Shown here: positions 29,116 to 38,014 of the stretch, one piece after another
Layout: every line of letters begins with the position of its first letter
Numbering within the stretch: the stretch's first letter is position 1
Source: Xylanibacter ruminicola
Lineage (GTDB): Bacteria; Bacteroidota; Bacteroidia; Bacteroidales; Bacteroidaceae
NCBI GenBank assembly: GCA_015060625.1
Contig: SUYC01000010.1
Coordinates: 1 to 64,000 of the forward strand
Length of the DNA stretch: 64,000 bases
Direction of reading: 5' to 3'
Program-made: the position numbers and the translations under genes
Notes under the pieces: model-generated
Databases searched by the model: none
What the model saw: the letters and a program-made list of their open reading frames with translations, nothing else
Told to the model about the DNA's origin: nothing

Positions 29116-31794
29116 TTATTTTCTTCCGCTTTGACTAATTAATGTGCTGATTTCGTTATTGAAGTCGTCGGCCTGCAGCAACTGCTCGATGGTGAGGTGC
29201 ATGCGGTAACGCCAGTAGTGGCGTGGATTGGCCGGGATGTTGATGCGCTCGGCATTTTGGTCGGGTAGGCGAAGGCCCTCGTCGATGCTCAGCCAATCCT
29301 GCAAAGACAGCAGACAGAGCATTGAAGGCGATGTGAGGTGACGGCTCACAATGTCCTTGGCCAACCAACCTGGCAGTGGGTGAGGGGCTGCACCACCACG
29401 ACGAAGTGTGGTGTTGTAGTAGCTCTGTGTCTGCTCCTCGTCCTCGTCCCACCATTGGCGCAATGTTGACATATCGTGGGTAGAGATGGTATCTACTGAG
29501 CGATAGGGGTTATGCGACAGTTTGCCGAAGCGTGTAGTCGGATCCTTTGGCATCGACTGGATTTCGAGGCTCAGGATGCGCAGTTCGTTCATCACCCAGG
29601 GTACGCAATCGGGCACCATACCCAGGTCTTCGGCACATACCAGCATGCGTGTGGCCTGTGTCAGACGTGGCATCTTCTTCATCGCTTCGGTGTACCAGAA
29701 CTGGTTGTTGCGGCGATAGAAGTAGTCGTTGTACAAACGATTGAACACGAACTTATCGTTGTCCCAAAGGGCTTCGTAGATAAAGTCGTTCTGAACGCCG
29801 ATACGGGGATGGAACTTGTCCTTGTTCTTGCGATCGCGCACAAAGAGCACATCGCTGATGAGGGCATACAGACCGTCGCGCAGATTCTGATCGGCCTCGT
29901 CGGTCTTACCCTTAAAGGCGGCCTCTACCTTGCGCTGGGTGTCGTATTCGGGCTTCATCTGCCAGATATCATCATGTGCATGATCCAGGAATGTGTCTTT
30001 GACGTACTGAGCACGCTCGCCAAAGATGCGATCCAGTGTCCAGTCGGCAATGAATGGCTTAGTAAAGAGCTCCTCCTGGAAGTGCAGTCCGTAGGCCTCA
30101 ATCTCTTCACGCGTCATACCCAGTGAAGGCGAGAACTGACCTAACAGACCGTGGACGGCATCGATAGGAATCTCCCAGATACGGAAGAAGCCTAATACGT
30201 GGTCGATGCGATAGGCATCGAAGTACTCTGCCATCTTGCGGAAACGGCGAACCCACCAAGAGCAGCCGTCTTCGAGCATAGCATCCCAGTTGTAGGTGGG
30301 GAATCCCCAGTTCTGACCGTTGGCTGAGAAAGCATCAGGTGGTGCACCTGCCTGACCGTTCAGATTGAAGTACTTGGGTTCTACCCATGCCTCTACACCA
30401 TCGCGACTGATGCCGATGGGGATATCGCCCTTCAGTACCACGCGCTTCTTGCGGGCATAAGCATGGGCAGCACGCATCTGCTGATCGAGGTTGAACTGTA
30501 CATAGTACCAGAAGGCCACCTCTTTATATAACTTAGTTGTTGACTTGCTCATGGCTTCGCGCTCGCTGTCGGGCAACTCATGATGGTCGGGCCAGTCCTG
30601 GAATGTGGCTGTGCCGTATAGATCACGGTAATGACAGAAAGCGGCATAAGGTACCAGCCACTCCTTGTTCTGCTCGAAGAACTGCTTAAAGGCTGCCGTC
30701 TTCATCGTCTTGGCACCCTCCTGAGCAAAGATGGCATGCAGATAGTCCATCTTAGCGTTGTTCACACGCTCATAGTCGATCTGTGGCAGAGCGTTCAGTG
30801 TTTTACGCAGAACCTCGTACTCCTGGCGCAGTTTTTCGTCTTTCAGCTGTGGCAGCTGGCGCAAATCGGTGTATTGCGGATGCAGTGCATAGATGCTGAT
30901 AGAGTTGTAGGGATATGAATCCTGCCAGGTGTGGGTGATATTGGTATCGTTGATGGGCAGCACCTGCAGTACGCGCTGCTTGGTCTTGTCGCACCAGTCA
31001 ATCATCAGCTTCAGGTCGCCGAAGTCGCCAACACCAAAGCTGCCCTCACTGCGTAGTGAGAAGATAGGGATAACGGTACCGGCACCCTTCCAAGGATAGA
31101 CAGGGAAGTAGGCCTGCGACAGTTCATAGACAACGACCTCGCCATCTGCTATTTCCGGTAGCTCAACGGTACGGTTCATGCCGTTCTCCCACAATAGAGT
31201 GACATCTACCTCTTCGTCGAGGGCCACGAATTTGAACTCGATGGTACGAGGGAGTTTGTCGGCGTCAAGACTGATCACCCATTCGTTGTTCTCGTGCTCA
31301 GCCATGTCGATGGCACGCTTAGCCTCCCAGTTGCCTAAGGTTTCGCCGCCACCAATCAGTGCCAGACGTTCGTTGTTACGCAACTGTGGGGCACGTACCT
31401 TGAGGCGTACGGTCTTGCCATAGGATGTCAGGACGCTCATGTTCTGTGCACGGGCGGCTATACACTCAGTAAAAGCCGTAGAGTACATGTACGAATCCTC
31501 TGGAATATCAATCCAGTGGTCGTAAACGATGTAACGGGCCCCCTTGGCAGCAGCAAATTCCAAACGGTGAGGAATGACCAACCACTCGTGGCGCTGCTCA
31601 TGGTCGCCGCGCATCACGGTATAATAATAGTCGATGTGGGCAGCTGATTTCTCTGCCTTACTCATCTCGCACATCCAGTGAAGCCCGTCGAGGGTTGTCA
31701 TCTTGTGCTCTTCAGTCTTATCATCCGTTAGGATGTTCAGTGCCAGCTCTTCACCGAAGACAGTCTGGTACTCCAGGTTGAAAATGATCTTCAT
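29116..31794 (-). CDS. malQ: 4-alpha-glucanotransferase (GH77) with two N-terminal CBM20 domains
   Basis: Transfers alpha-1,4-glucan chains between malto-oligosaccharides. 892 aa without a signal peptide, so cytoplasmic. Two starch-binding CBM20-like domains (about 1-95 and 125-215) precede the GH77 domain, with LPINDT, YRIDHVLGFFRIW and a late STHDMSTLRQWW segment. The tandem-CBM20 form is common in Bacteroidota and plants. First gene of malQ-GH97-pulA; promoter on the minus strand at 31821-31828. Confidence 0.93.
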   Translation of the reverse strand: MKIIFNLEYQTVFGEELALNILTDDKTEEHKMTTLDGLHWMCEMSKAEKSAAHIDYYYTVMRGDHEQRHEWLVIPHRLEFAAAKGARYIVYDHWIDIPEDSYMYSTAFTECIAARAQNMSVLTSYGKTVRLKVRAPQLRNNERLALIGGGETLGNWEAKRAIDMAEHENNEWVISLDADKLPRTIEFKFVALDEEVDVTLLWENGMNRTVELPEIADGEVVVYELSQAYFPVYPWKGAGTVIPIFSLRSEGSFGVGDFGDLKLMIDWCDKTKQRVLQVLPINDTNITHTWQDSYPYNSISIYALHPQYTDLRQLPQLKDEKLRQEYEVLRKTLNALPQIDYERVNNAKMDYLHAIFAQEGAKTMKTAAFKQFFEQNKEWLVPYAAFCHYRDLYGTATFQDWPDHHELPDSEREAMSKSTTKLYKEVAFWYYVQFNLDQQMRAAHAYARKKRVVLKGDIPIGISRDGVEAWVEPKYFNLNGQAGAPPDAFSANGQNWGFPTYNWDAMLEDGCSWWVRRFRKMAEYFDAYRIDHVLGFFRIWEIPIDAVHGLLGQFSPSLGMTREEIEAYGLHFQEELFTKPFIADWTLDRIFGERAQYVKDTFLDHAHDDIWQMKPEYDTQRKVEAAFKGKTDEADQNLRDGLYALISDVLFVRDRKNKDKFHPRIGVQNDFIYEALWDNDKFVFNRLYNDYFYRRNNQFWYTEAMKKMPRLTQATRMLVCAEDLGMVPDCVPWVMNELRILSLEIQSMPKDPTTRFGKLSHNPYRSVDTISTHDMSTLRQWWDEDEEQTQSYYNTTLRRGGAAPHPLPGWLAKDIVSRHLTSPSMLCLLSLQDWLSIDEGLRLPDQNAERINIPANPRHYWRYRMHLTIEQLLQADDFNNEISTLISQSGRK

Positions 31795-31820
31795 ACCAAC
31801 TTGCTTTTAGTTATTTTTGG

Positions 31821-31828
31821 CAAAAGTA
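31821..31828 (-). promoter_or_regulatory. -7 box for the alpha-glucan operon
   Basis: Minus-strand TACTTTTG, 27 bp before the malQ ATG, just after the terminator of the preceding minus-strand unit. Confidence 0.55.
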
Positions 31829-31831
31829 CGA

Positions 31832-31861
31832 AAATAACCCGTTCGGTGTTTTCCAAACGGG
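31832..31861 (-). terminator. terminator after the RNase R / sensor-kinase unit
   Basis: On the minus strand CCCGTTTGG pairs with CCGAACGGG across a short loop and TTATTTT follows. It separates the kinase gene from the malQ promoter. Confidence 0.6.
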
Positions 31862-31912
31862 CTTGTATTTGATAGTTTCTCGATGCAAACGATTGCATAC
31901 TGTCATATCTGC

Positions 31913-33565
31913 CTAACGGGGGAGTGTCATAATGAATCTGGCACCAGGACTGAAAGACGTATCCAGCTTTATATCGCCTCCCATGCGGCGGGCCATACTA
32001 CGTGCAACGGTTAGTCCGATGCCTGTTCCTTCGTAATAAGTATCGAGTTGCACAAACTCGTCGAAGATATGTTCGGCTTCTTGGGTAGGTACGCCTATAC
32101 CATTATCTTCGACCATAAACTGTACGTTGCCAGGTAAGACTTCTACATGCAGTTTTACATGCTGATCTGTACTTTTTGCACAGAATTTGCGGGCATTGTC
32201 GAGCAACAGAGCTAAGGCGCGAACGGCTGCCTGCAGATTGGTGTTTAGTTGAATCTTCTCAGCCTCAGGCTGTATCTCCAAGTCGAATGTCAGTGAGGGC
32301 TTATCGGCTATCATGCTCTTGACAAGGGCTTCGCTTACAATCTTGTTGGGTGTTACCTTGTCGGTTCGCTCAATTACGCTCCGACTGTTGGCATCGCTCA
32401 GCTCCAGCATCTTGTTCACCAAACCAGTGATACGTTCGGTGTTGAGGATGATGTCGTTGGCAAGCTGTTTCTTCTCCTCCTCGCTTAACTCCAAGTTAGG
32501 GGTGGTGAGTATCTGTGTGAAACCACTCAGAATATTCAAAGGGGTGCGTATCTCGTGGGATATCTGCTGAATGAAGTGCGTCTTCATCTTCGACGATTCT
32601 TCGGCTCTGGCTGTGGCTTCTATCAGCTGGTGGTTGGTTTGCTCCAACTCCATGTGACTCATTTCCAAAATGTTGTAGTTGGTCTCTAACATGGCGTTGC
32701 TAATCCGCAACTTGCGGCGTGAGCGGTACAAGGTGATGATATAAAGTGATATGAGCGCCAGTATAATCACTATACTTACATACCATACCCACATGGGCAC
32801 ACCATGATGAGCAACACCATACTTGATTTCTGAACCATAAATCTTATCAATCACTCCTTCGCTTTCCATCTTGGCTATCTCCAAACTGATGGCGTCTATC
32901 AGTTCCTTGTTATGGCTTACATAACAGTACTCGCGCGGCTGTAGTGAAATCTCCTCTCGTGCCAAACCGTCGAGTTTGTAATGATCAATAAAGTACTTGG
33001 CCTGATAACTGTAACAGATAATGGCATCGTAACGGCCATTTGCCAGTTCGTGGAACGACTGGTCGAGATCGTTCACTTTTACACATGTACCGCCCTCGCG
33101 CTCAACCAGTTCGGATATGTGGCGAGAATTCAAAAAGGCAAATGTCTTTCCTTTCAGGTTACGGAAATCAAACGCCTTATAGTCGCTTTTGCGATACACT
33201 ACCTGATAATACAAACGGAAGATGGGACGTGAATAATGGATGGTGTCTTTCCGATATGGAGAGTAAACCATCATGGCCAGATCGGTATCGCCGTTGAGCA
33301 CCGAGGTGGCTACCTTATTCCACAGGTTGGGCACATAATAGTACTTGATACCCATACGTTTCATCAACTCACGTGTAAAGTCGATGTCGTAGCCATGGGG
33401 CAGTCCGTCTTTATCTACCGACTGCAGTGGGGCGTAGTTGGCATCCAAACCAATGGTAATCTGATCGGTTGGCGGCACGAATGCCACTGCTCGCATAGAT
33501 AAGCTGCATAAGACTGCTACCAGCAACCCTACAAGCCTGCATCTGTCATGTTTCTTCTTAATCAC
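31913..33565 (-). CDS. sensor histidine kinase with periplasmic SBP_bac_3 domain
   Basis: 550-aa membrane kinase. N-terminal signal/anchor, a solute-binding family 3 domain (about 30-250; ITIGLDANYAPL and PHGYDIDF are typical of amino-acid-type binding proteins), a membrane helix (about 262-282), coiled linker, HisKA with His337 in QISHEIRTP, and HATPase with LLDNARKF and GTGIGLTVAR. No receiver domain and no response regulator within the window, so its partner is elsewhere. It starts 36 bp after rnr on the same strand with no promoter box between, so it is probably co-transcribed with rnr. The ligand is unknown; amino acids or related small molecules are typical for this fold. Confidence 0.87.
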   Translation of the reverse strand: MIKKKHDRCRLVGLLVAVLCSLSMRAVAFVPPTDQITIGLDANYAPLQSVDKDGLPHGYDIDFTRELMKRMGIKYYYVPNLWNKVATSVLNGDTDLAMMVYSPYRKDTIHYSRPIFRLYYQVVYRKSDYKAFDFRNLKGKTFAFLNSRHISELVEREGGTCVKVNDLDQSFHELANGRYDAIICYSYQAKYFIDHYKLDGLAREEISLQPREYCYVSHNKELIDAISLEIAKMESEGVIDKIYGSEIKYGVAHHGVPMWVWYVSIVIILALISLYIITLYRSRRKLRISNAMLETNYNILEMSHMELEQTNHQLIEATARAEESSKMKTHFIQQISHEIRTPLNILSGFTQILTTPNLELSEEEKKQLANDIILNTERITGLVNKMLELSDANSRSVIERTDKVTPNKIVSEALVKSMIADKPSLTFDLEIQPEAEKIQLNTNLQAAVRALALLLDNARKFCAKSTDQHVKLHVEVLPGNVQFMVEDNGIGVPTQEAEHIFDEFVQLDTYYEGTGIGLTVARSMARRMGGDIKLDTSFSPGARFIMTLPR

Positions 33566-33601
33566 GTGTATCTGTATTATAAATATAAGTTCTTTGTTTC
33601 C

Positions 33602-35767
33602 TTAATCTTCTGCCAGGGTAAAGTCGAGCTGTTTGCGCTCCAGATTGGCTCGGGCTACCTGAATGCGTATAGGATCGCCTAACTGGTATTTGATGTGATG
33701 ACGACGACCAACAATCATATAGTTCTTCTCGTCGAAATCGTAGTAGTCGTTACCCAGGTCGCGAATAGGTATCATACCTTCGCAGTGGGTCTCATCAATC
33801 TGTGCATAGATGCCGAACGACTGGATGCCGCTGATATGGGCATCGTAGGTGTTGCCAATCTTGTCGGCCATAAACTCTACCATCTTGTATTTGATGGAGT
33901 CGCGTTCGGCATTCATAGATATCTGCTCCATGTCGCTGCAATGCTCGCAAAACTCCTCGTACTTTTCTTTATTGGCCGAACGGGCACCATTCTGATACTT
34001 GGTAAGCAAGCGGTGCACCATCATGTCGGGATAACGACGGATGGGCGACGTGAAGTGCGTGTAGTAGTCGAACGCCAGACCATAGTGGCCGATATTGTGT
34101 ACGCTGTACTTGGCCTTCATCATGGCACGCAGGGCAACTGTCTCGATGGCATTCTGCTCTCGGGTTCCTTCGGCCTGCGACATCAGACTGTTGAGCGATT
34201 TGGTGATAGCCCCCTTGGTACCGGCAGTCTTCACTTTATAACCAAACTTGGCTACGAACTCACGCAGATTCTCCAACTTCTGTGGGTCGGGTTGGTCGTG
34301 GATACGATAGGGGAGCGTCTTGGCTTTGGCGCCCTTTTTAACGCGGCCGATGCTCTCGGCAACAGTTTTATTAGCCAACAGCATAAACTCCTCGATCAAC
34401 TTGTTGGCATCCTTCGACACCTTGAAGTAAGCACGAATGGGCTTGCCTGTCTCGTCGATATCGAAGTGCAACTCTTCGCGGTCGAACTTCACACTACCGT
34501 TCTTGAATCGGGCTTCGCGCAGTTTCTTAGCCAGTGCATCGAGTTTCAGTAAGAACTCGGCGTTTTCGCCTTTACCTTCTTCTATGATCTGTTGCACCTC
34601 TTCGTAGGCATAGCGGCGATCGCTCTTAATCACTGTGTGTGCCAGATGCCAGTCCTTGATATTGGCCTCGTCGTCCATTTTGAAAATGACACTGTAGCAC
34701 AGTTTCTCCTCATCAGGGCGCAATGAACAGATAAAGTTGCACAAACGCTCGGGCAGCATAGGAATTGTGCGATCTACCAGATAGATACTGGTGGCACGTG
34801 CATATGCTTCTTTATCGATGGTGGAGCCTTCCTTAACATAGTGCGACACATCGGCAATGTGTACGCCAACCTCCCAAAGCTGGGTGCTAGATGTTGGGTG
34901 TTGGGTGTTGGTGAGAGGTCTGATTGACAGGGCATCGTCGAAGTCCTTGGCATCCTTGGGGTCGATGGTGCAAGTGAAAACATCGCGGAAGTCTTCTCTG
35001 CGTGCTATCTCCTCGGGGGTGATGGTGGCATCAATCTTCTCGGCGGCCTCTTCTACATGCTTAGGATATTTGTAAGGCAGGTTGTACTGTGCTAGGATGG
35101 CGTGCATCTCGGCATTGTTCTCGCCTGTTTTTCCCAGGATGTCGATGACCTGACCGATGATGTTTTTATGATCCTGATCGGGCCACTGAACGATTTTTAC
35201 TACAGCCTTGTCGTCGGTCTTGCCTCCTTTCAGCTTGCGCTTAGGGATAATAATATCGTGGACAATCGTTGAGTCGGCTGTTACCAGGAAGGCAATATCC
35301 TTTTCTACACGCAGCTTGCCTACGATGGTGTCGTGAGCACGCTTCACAATTTCGATGACCATCGCCTCCTTGATATGCTTATCGCGGCGCGCCATGAGCG
35401 ATACTTTTACACGGTCGCCATCCATAGCCGACATAGAGTTACGCTCGGCCACAAATACTGGCGTACCACCTTCATCAGGCACAAACGAGTTGCGTCCGTT
35501 GGCTTTTCTGTGGAAAATACCTTCCTGTACCTGAGTCTTCAGGTTCAGTTTGTAGGAGTTGTCGCTCACCTTCAGCAGGAAATCGTCCCATGCCATCTCC
35601 TCCATCACATCAATGGCTAGCATCTTGAGTGGATGAGTGTCGAGTTTCAATACCTTGAATATCTGTTTGAACGAGAATGTTTCGTTAGGATTGTGCTGAA
35701 ACAGGTTCTGTAGCAATTCGCTCACCTGTTTCTTGCCTAACCTTTTTCCGCCTTTCTTCTTACCCAT
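33602..35767 (-). CDS. rnr: ribonuclease R
   Basis: Processive 3'-5' exoribonuclease of the RNB family, about 721 aa, cytoplasmic. A Lys-rich N-terminus and winged-helix region, cold-shock OB domains, an RNB catalytic domain with acidic cluster DPKDAKDFDDAL, and a C-terminal S1 domain. ATG 35767 is chosen because the longer frame to 35800 starts in the promoter -7 box itself. Odd: right after DDALSI comes an extra stretch (TNTQHPTSSTQ) encoded by heptamer repeats, where relatives have only a short turn before WEVGVHIADV. The repeat keeps the frame and the downstream motifs are intact, so activity is likely. Confidence 0.92.
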   Translation of the reverse strand: MGKKKGGKRLGKKQVSELLQNLFQHNPNETFSFKQIFKVLKLDTHPLKMLAIDVMEEMAWDDFLLKVSDNSYKLNLKTQVQEGIFHRKANGRNSFVPDEGGTPVFVAERNSMSAMDGDRVKVSLMARRDKHIKEAMVIEIVKRAHDTIVGKLRVEKDIAFLVTADSTIVHDIIIPKRKLKGGKTDDKAVVKIVQWPDQDHKNIIGQVIDILGKTGENNAEMHAILAQYNLPYKYPKHVEEAAEKIDATITPEEIARREDFRDVFTCTIDPKDAKDFDDALSIRPLTNTQHPTSSTQLWEVGVHIADVSHYVKEGSTIDKEAYARATSIYLVDRTIPMLPERLCNFICSLRPDEEKLCYSVIFKMDDEANIKDWHLAHTVIKSDRRYAYEEVQQIIEEGKGENAEFLLKLDALAKKLREARFKNGSVKFDREELHFDIDETGKPIRAYFKVSKDANKLIEEFMLLANKTVAESIGRVKKGAKAKTLPYRIHDQPDPQKLENLREFVAKFGYKVKTAGTKGAITKSLNSLMSQAEGTREQNAIETVALRAMMKAKYSVHNIGHYGLAFDYYTHFTSPIRRYPDMMVHRLLTKYQNGARSANKEKYEEFCEHCSDMEQISMNAERDSIKYKMVEFMADKIGNTYDAHISGIQSFGIYAQIDETHCEGMIPIRDLGNDYYDFDEKNYMIVGRRHHIKYQLGDPIRIQVARANLERKQLDFTLAED
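34880..34914. repeat. five degenerate heptamers inside rnr
   Basis: Coding strand reads as CACCAAC, ACCCAAC, ACCCAAC, ATCTAGC, ACCCAGC. It encodes a Thr/Gln/Ser-rich insert with a seven-residue period (TQ spaced by 7) near the RNB active site. Confidence 0.75.
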
Positions 35768-35797
35768 AGCTTGTCTCTTTTTTTTCTTTTCTGACTG

Positions 35798-35805
35798 CAA
35801 AGATA
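35798..35805 (-). promoter_or_regulatory. -7 box for rnr
   Basis: Minus-strand TATCTTTGCAGT, 31 bp before the chosen rnr ATG. Confidence 0.65.
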
Positions 35806-35807
35806 GT

Positions 35808-35898
35808 AATTAAATTAAGAATTAAGAATTAAGAGTTAGGAAAATTTGCTGCCAGAACTCATTTTTTCTTAATTATTAACTCTTAACTCTTAACTTTT
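35808..35898. repeat. inverted heptamer-repeat region between rnr and the epimerase
   Basis: Left arm has ATTAAGA three times followed by GTTAGGA; the right arm has TTAACTC twice plus TTAATTA and TTAACTT. The arms are imperfect reverse complements around a spacer of about 27 bp, so the two divergent promoters are separated by a large potential hairpin. Confidence 0.7.
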
Positions 35899-35901
35899 GT
35901 G

Positions 35902-35909
35902 TACCTTTG
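35902..35909 (+). promoter_or_regulatory. -7 box for the epimerase gene
   Basis: TACCTTTGCACT, 20 bp before ATG 35929. It lies downstream of the TTG at 35899 where the longest frame begins, which rules that start out. Confidence 0.6.
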
Positions 35910-35928
35910 CACTCAAATTATAAACTGC

Positions 35929-36924
35929 ATGAAGATATTAGTAACAGGGGCTAGTGGTTTTATCGGCTCGTTTATTGTTGAAGAGGCGCTCCGCCGTGGC
36001 TTTGATACTTGGGCTGCGGTGCGTGGCAGTAGCTCTAAGGCTTATCTGCAGGATGAGCGTATCAACTTTATCGAATTGAATCTTTCGTCGAAGGCTCAAC
36101 TGGTGGAACAGTTGCGTGGTCAGACTTTCGACTACGTGGTGCATGCTGCAGGTGTGACTAAGTGCTTGGATAAACGTGACTTTTTCCGCATTAACACCGA
36201 GGGTACCAAGAATCTGGTTGATGCACTCCTTGAGGTGGGCATGCCGCTGAAACGATTGGTGTTTGTGAGCAGTCTAAGCATTTTTGGCGCTATCCGCGAA
36301 CAGCAGCCTTATCAAGAGATTAAGGAGACTGATATCCCCCAACCTAATACCGCCTATGGCTGTAGTAAACTGGCTGCTGAGCAGTATCTGGAACAGATGG
36401 CCTCGCGCGTACCTTATATAATAGTGCGCCCGACAGGCGTTTATGGTCCTCGCGAAAAAGACTACTTTATCATGGCCAAGAGCATTAAGCAGCACTCCGA
36501 TTTTGCTGTGGGCTACAAGCGTCAGGATATTACCTTCGTATATGTAAAGGATGTGGTGCAGGCCATCTTCCTGGCTTTGGGTAAGGGTGAGAATGGTAGG
36601 AAGTACTTCCTGAGCGATGGTAAGGTGTATCAGAGTGAAACCTTTAGTAATCTGATTCATCAGGAATTGGGGCGCCCGTGGTGGATACGCATTAAGGCCC
36701 CTATCTGGGTGCTGCGTGTAGTAACCTTCTTTGGTGAGTATCTCGGACGACTGACAGGTAAGGTTACAGCGCTTAATAATGATAAATATAATATTCTGCG
36801 CCAGCGTAATTGGCGCTGTGATATACAGCCTGCTATCACCGAACTGGGCTATAAGCCTGAGTATGATCTGGAGCGTGGTGTGAAAGAAACGATTAAATGG
36901 TATCAGGATAATAAATGGTTATAA
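35929..36924 (+). CDS. NAD-dependent epimerase/dehydratase (extended SDR)
   Basis: 331-aa short-chain dehydrogenase-type protein. Rossmann motif GASGFIG at residues 7-13, a Ser-rich strand (VFVSSLSIFG), and the YGCSKLAAEQ catalytic Tyr-x-x-x-Lys. This class acts on nucleotide sugars or sterol/lipid intermediates; the exact substrate cannot be read. It overlaps the PAP2 gene by 10 bp, so the pair is one operon and may work on an envelope lipid or glycan. Confidence 0.82.
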   Translation: MKILVTGASGFIGSFIVEEALRRGFDTWAAVRGSSSKAYLQDERINFIELNLSSKAQLVEQLRGQTFDYVVHAAGVTKCLDKRDFFRINTEGTKNLVDALLEVGMPLKRLVFVSSLSIFGAIREQQPYQEIKETDIPQPNTAYGCSKLAAEQYLEQMASRVPYIIVRPTGVYGPREKDYFIMAKSIKQHSDFAVGYKRQDITFVYVKDVVQAIFLALGKGENGRKYFLSDGKVYQSETFSNLIHQELGRPWWIRIKAPIWVLRVVTFFGEYLGRLTGKVTALNNDKYNILRQRNWRCDIQPAITELGYKPEYDLERGVKETIKWYQDNKWL

Positions 36925-37871
36925 AAAAGATATTTGAGATAGAAAAGAAACCTCGCAAAGGTCTGATGGCATTTGAGTGGGCTGTGCTGGCTTATATGCT
37001 GTTTACGCTGTTGCTCATTATGATTACCTATACCAAGTTGCAGCATCCAGGTGAGATGCTTTGGGGGCGTGCTCAAGTGGTTATCTCGACTTTGGCACTC
37101 TGGGGTGTGTATCGTATGATTCCATGCCGACTGACAATGATGTTTCGTGTGGCGCTGCAGCTAATACTGCTGTCGTGGTGGTATCCCGATACCTACGAAA
37201 TCAATCAGGTGTTTCCAAATGTCGACCATGTGTTTGCTGGTTATGAGCAGCAGTTGTTCCACCTTCAACCTGCTCTTGTTTTTTCGCAGGCCATCTCTAA
37301 TCCGGTGTTCAGTGAGTTGATGCACCTGGGGTACGCCTCGTATTATCCGCTTATAGCTTTGGTAACATTTTACTATTTCCTGTATCGCTATCAGGAATTT
37401 ACACGTGTGGCGTTTATTATTCTGGCGTCGTTCATGCTCTATTATGTGATTTTTGTGCTGTTGCCCGTTACTGGTCCGCAGTATTACTATTTAGCGGCAG
37501 GTGTCGATCAGATAGCACAGGGGCATTTCCCCAACGTGGGTGATTATTTTGCCACTCATTCAGAGGCGTTGACTATACCTGGTTGGAAAGATGGTTTCTT
37601 CTATCAGTGTGTGGCCAGTGCGCATGAGGCAGGTGAGCGTCCTACGGCGGCTTTCCCCAGTAGTCATGTAGGTGTTACCACCATTCTGTTACTGTTGGCT
37701 TGGCATGCCCGTAACCGTAAATTACTGTACACGTTGCTGCCCTTTTATGTGCTGATGTGTTTTGCTACGGTTTACATTCAGGCACACTATGCAGTTGATG
37801 TGATAGGTGGTTGGATTTCGGCTGTGGTCATCTATGCGGTTTTGTTTTTTTTATCGAAAAAATTTGTTTGA
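36915..37871 (+). CDS. PAP2-superfamily membrane phosphatase/phosphotransferase
   Basis: 318-aa integral membrane protein with about six hydrophobic helices. The PAP2 motifs are C-terminal: ERPTAAFPSSHVG and QAHYAVDVIGG (catalytic His residues). The size and layout resemble the PAP2_3 (Aur1/inositol-phosphoceramide synthase-like) group, so a lipid head-group transfer or dephosphorylation role is possible but inferred. The start overlaps the epimerase end, and no terminator precedes the greA promoter. Confidence 0.78.
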   Translation: MVIKKIFEIEKKPRKGLMAFEWAVLAYMLFTLLLIMITYTKLQHPGEMLWGRAQVVISTLALWGVYRMIPCRLTMMFRVALQLILLSWWYPDTYEINQVFPNVDHVFAGYEQQLFHLQPALVFSQAISNPVFSELMHLGYASYYPLIALVTFYYFLYRYQEFTRVAFIILASFMLYYVIFVLLPVTGPQYYYLAAGVDQIAQGHFPNVGDYFATHSEALTIPGWKDGFFYQCVASAHEAGERPTAAFPSSHVGVTTILLLLAWHARNRKLLYTLLPFYVLMCFATVYIQAHYAVDVIGGWISAVVIYAVLFFLSKKFV

Positions 37872-37886
37872 TTCGAAAATAATGCT

Positions 37887-37894
37887 TATCTTTG
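37887..37894 (+). promoter_or_regulatory. -7 box for the greA leader
   Basis: TATCTTTGCAAC, with TTTG at 37867-37870 upstream. It overlaps the region just past the PAP2 stop. Transcription would begin near 37901, about 110 nt before the greA ATG. Confidence 0.65.
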
Positions 37895-37932
37895 CAACCG
37901 ATTAAGTAGGGATAAGACATATTACGAAATAG

Positions 37933-37972
37933 GGATTCCGACACGAAGTGAGTCGGGATTCTTTTCTTTTTT
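37933..37972 (+). terminator. terminator hairpin inside the greA leader (attenuator candidate)
   Basis: A 10-bp stem (37933-37942 with 37952-37961, two G-U pairs) is followed by CTTTTCTTTTTT. It lies between the only visible promoter and the greA ATG, so greA needs read-through. No second TAnnTTTG box follows it. Confidence 0.75.
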
Positions 37973-38014
37973 GTCCGTCCAAGTAATAAAGAGTATTTTT
38001 AAAATTGAATAGTT

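Noticed and set aside
33695..34552. 285-codon plus-strand frame opposite rnr
   Set aside because: It lies wholly within the RNB coding region and has no motifs or start signals.
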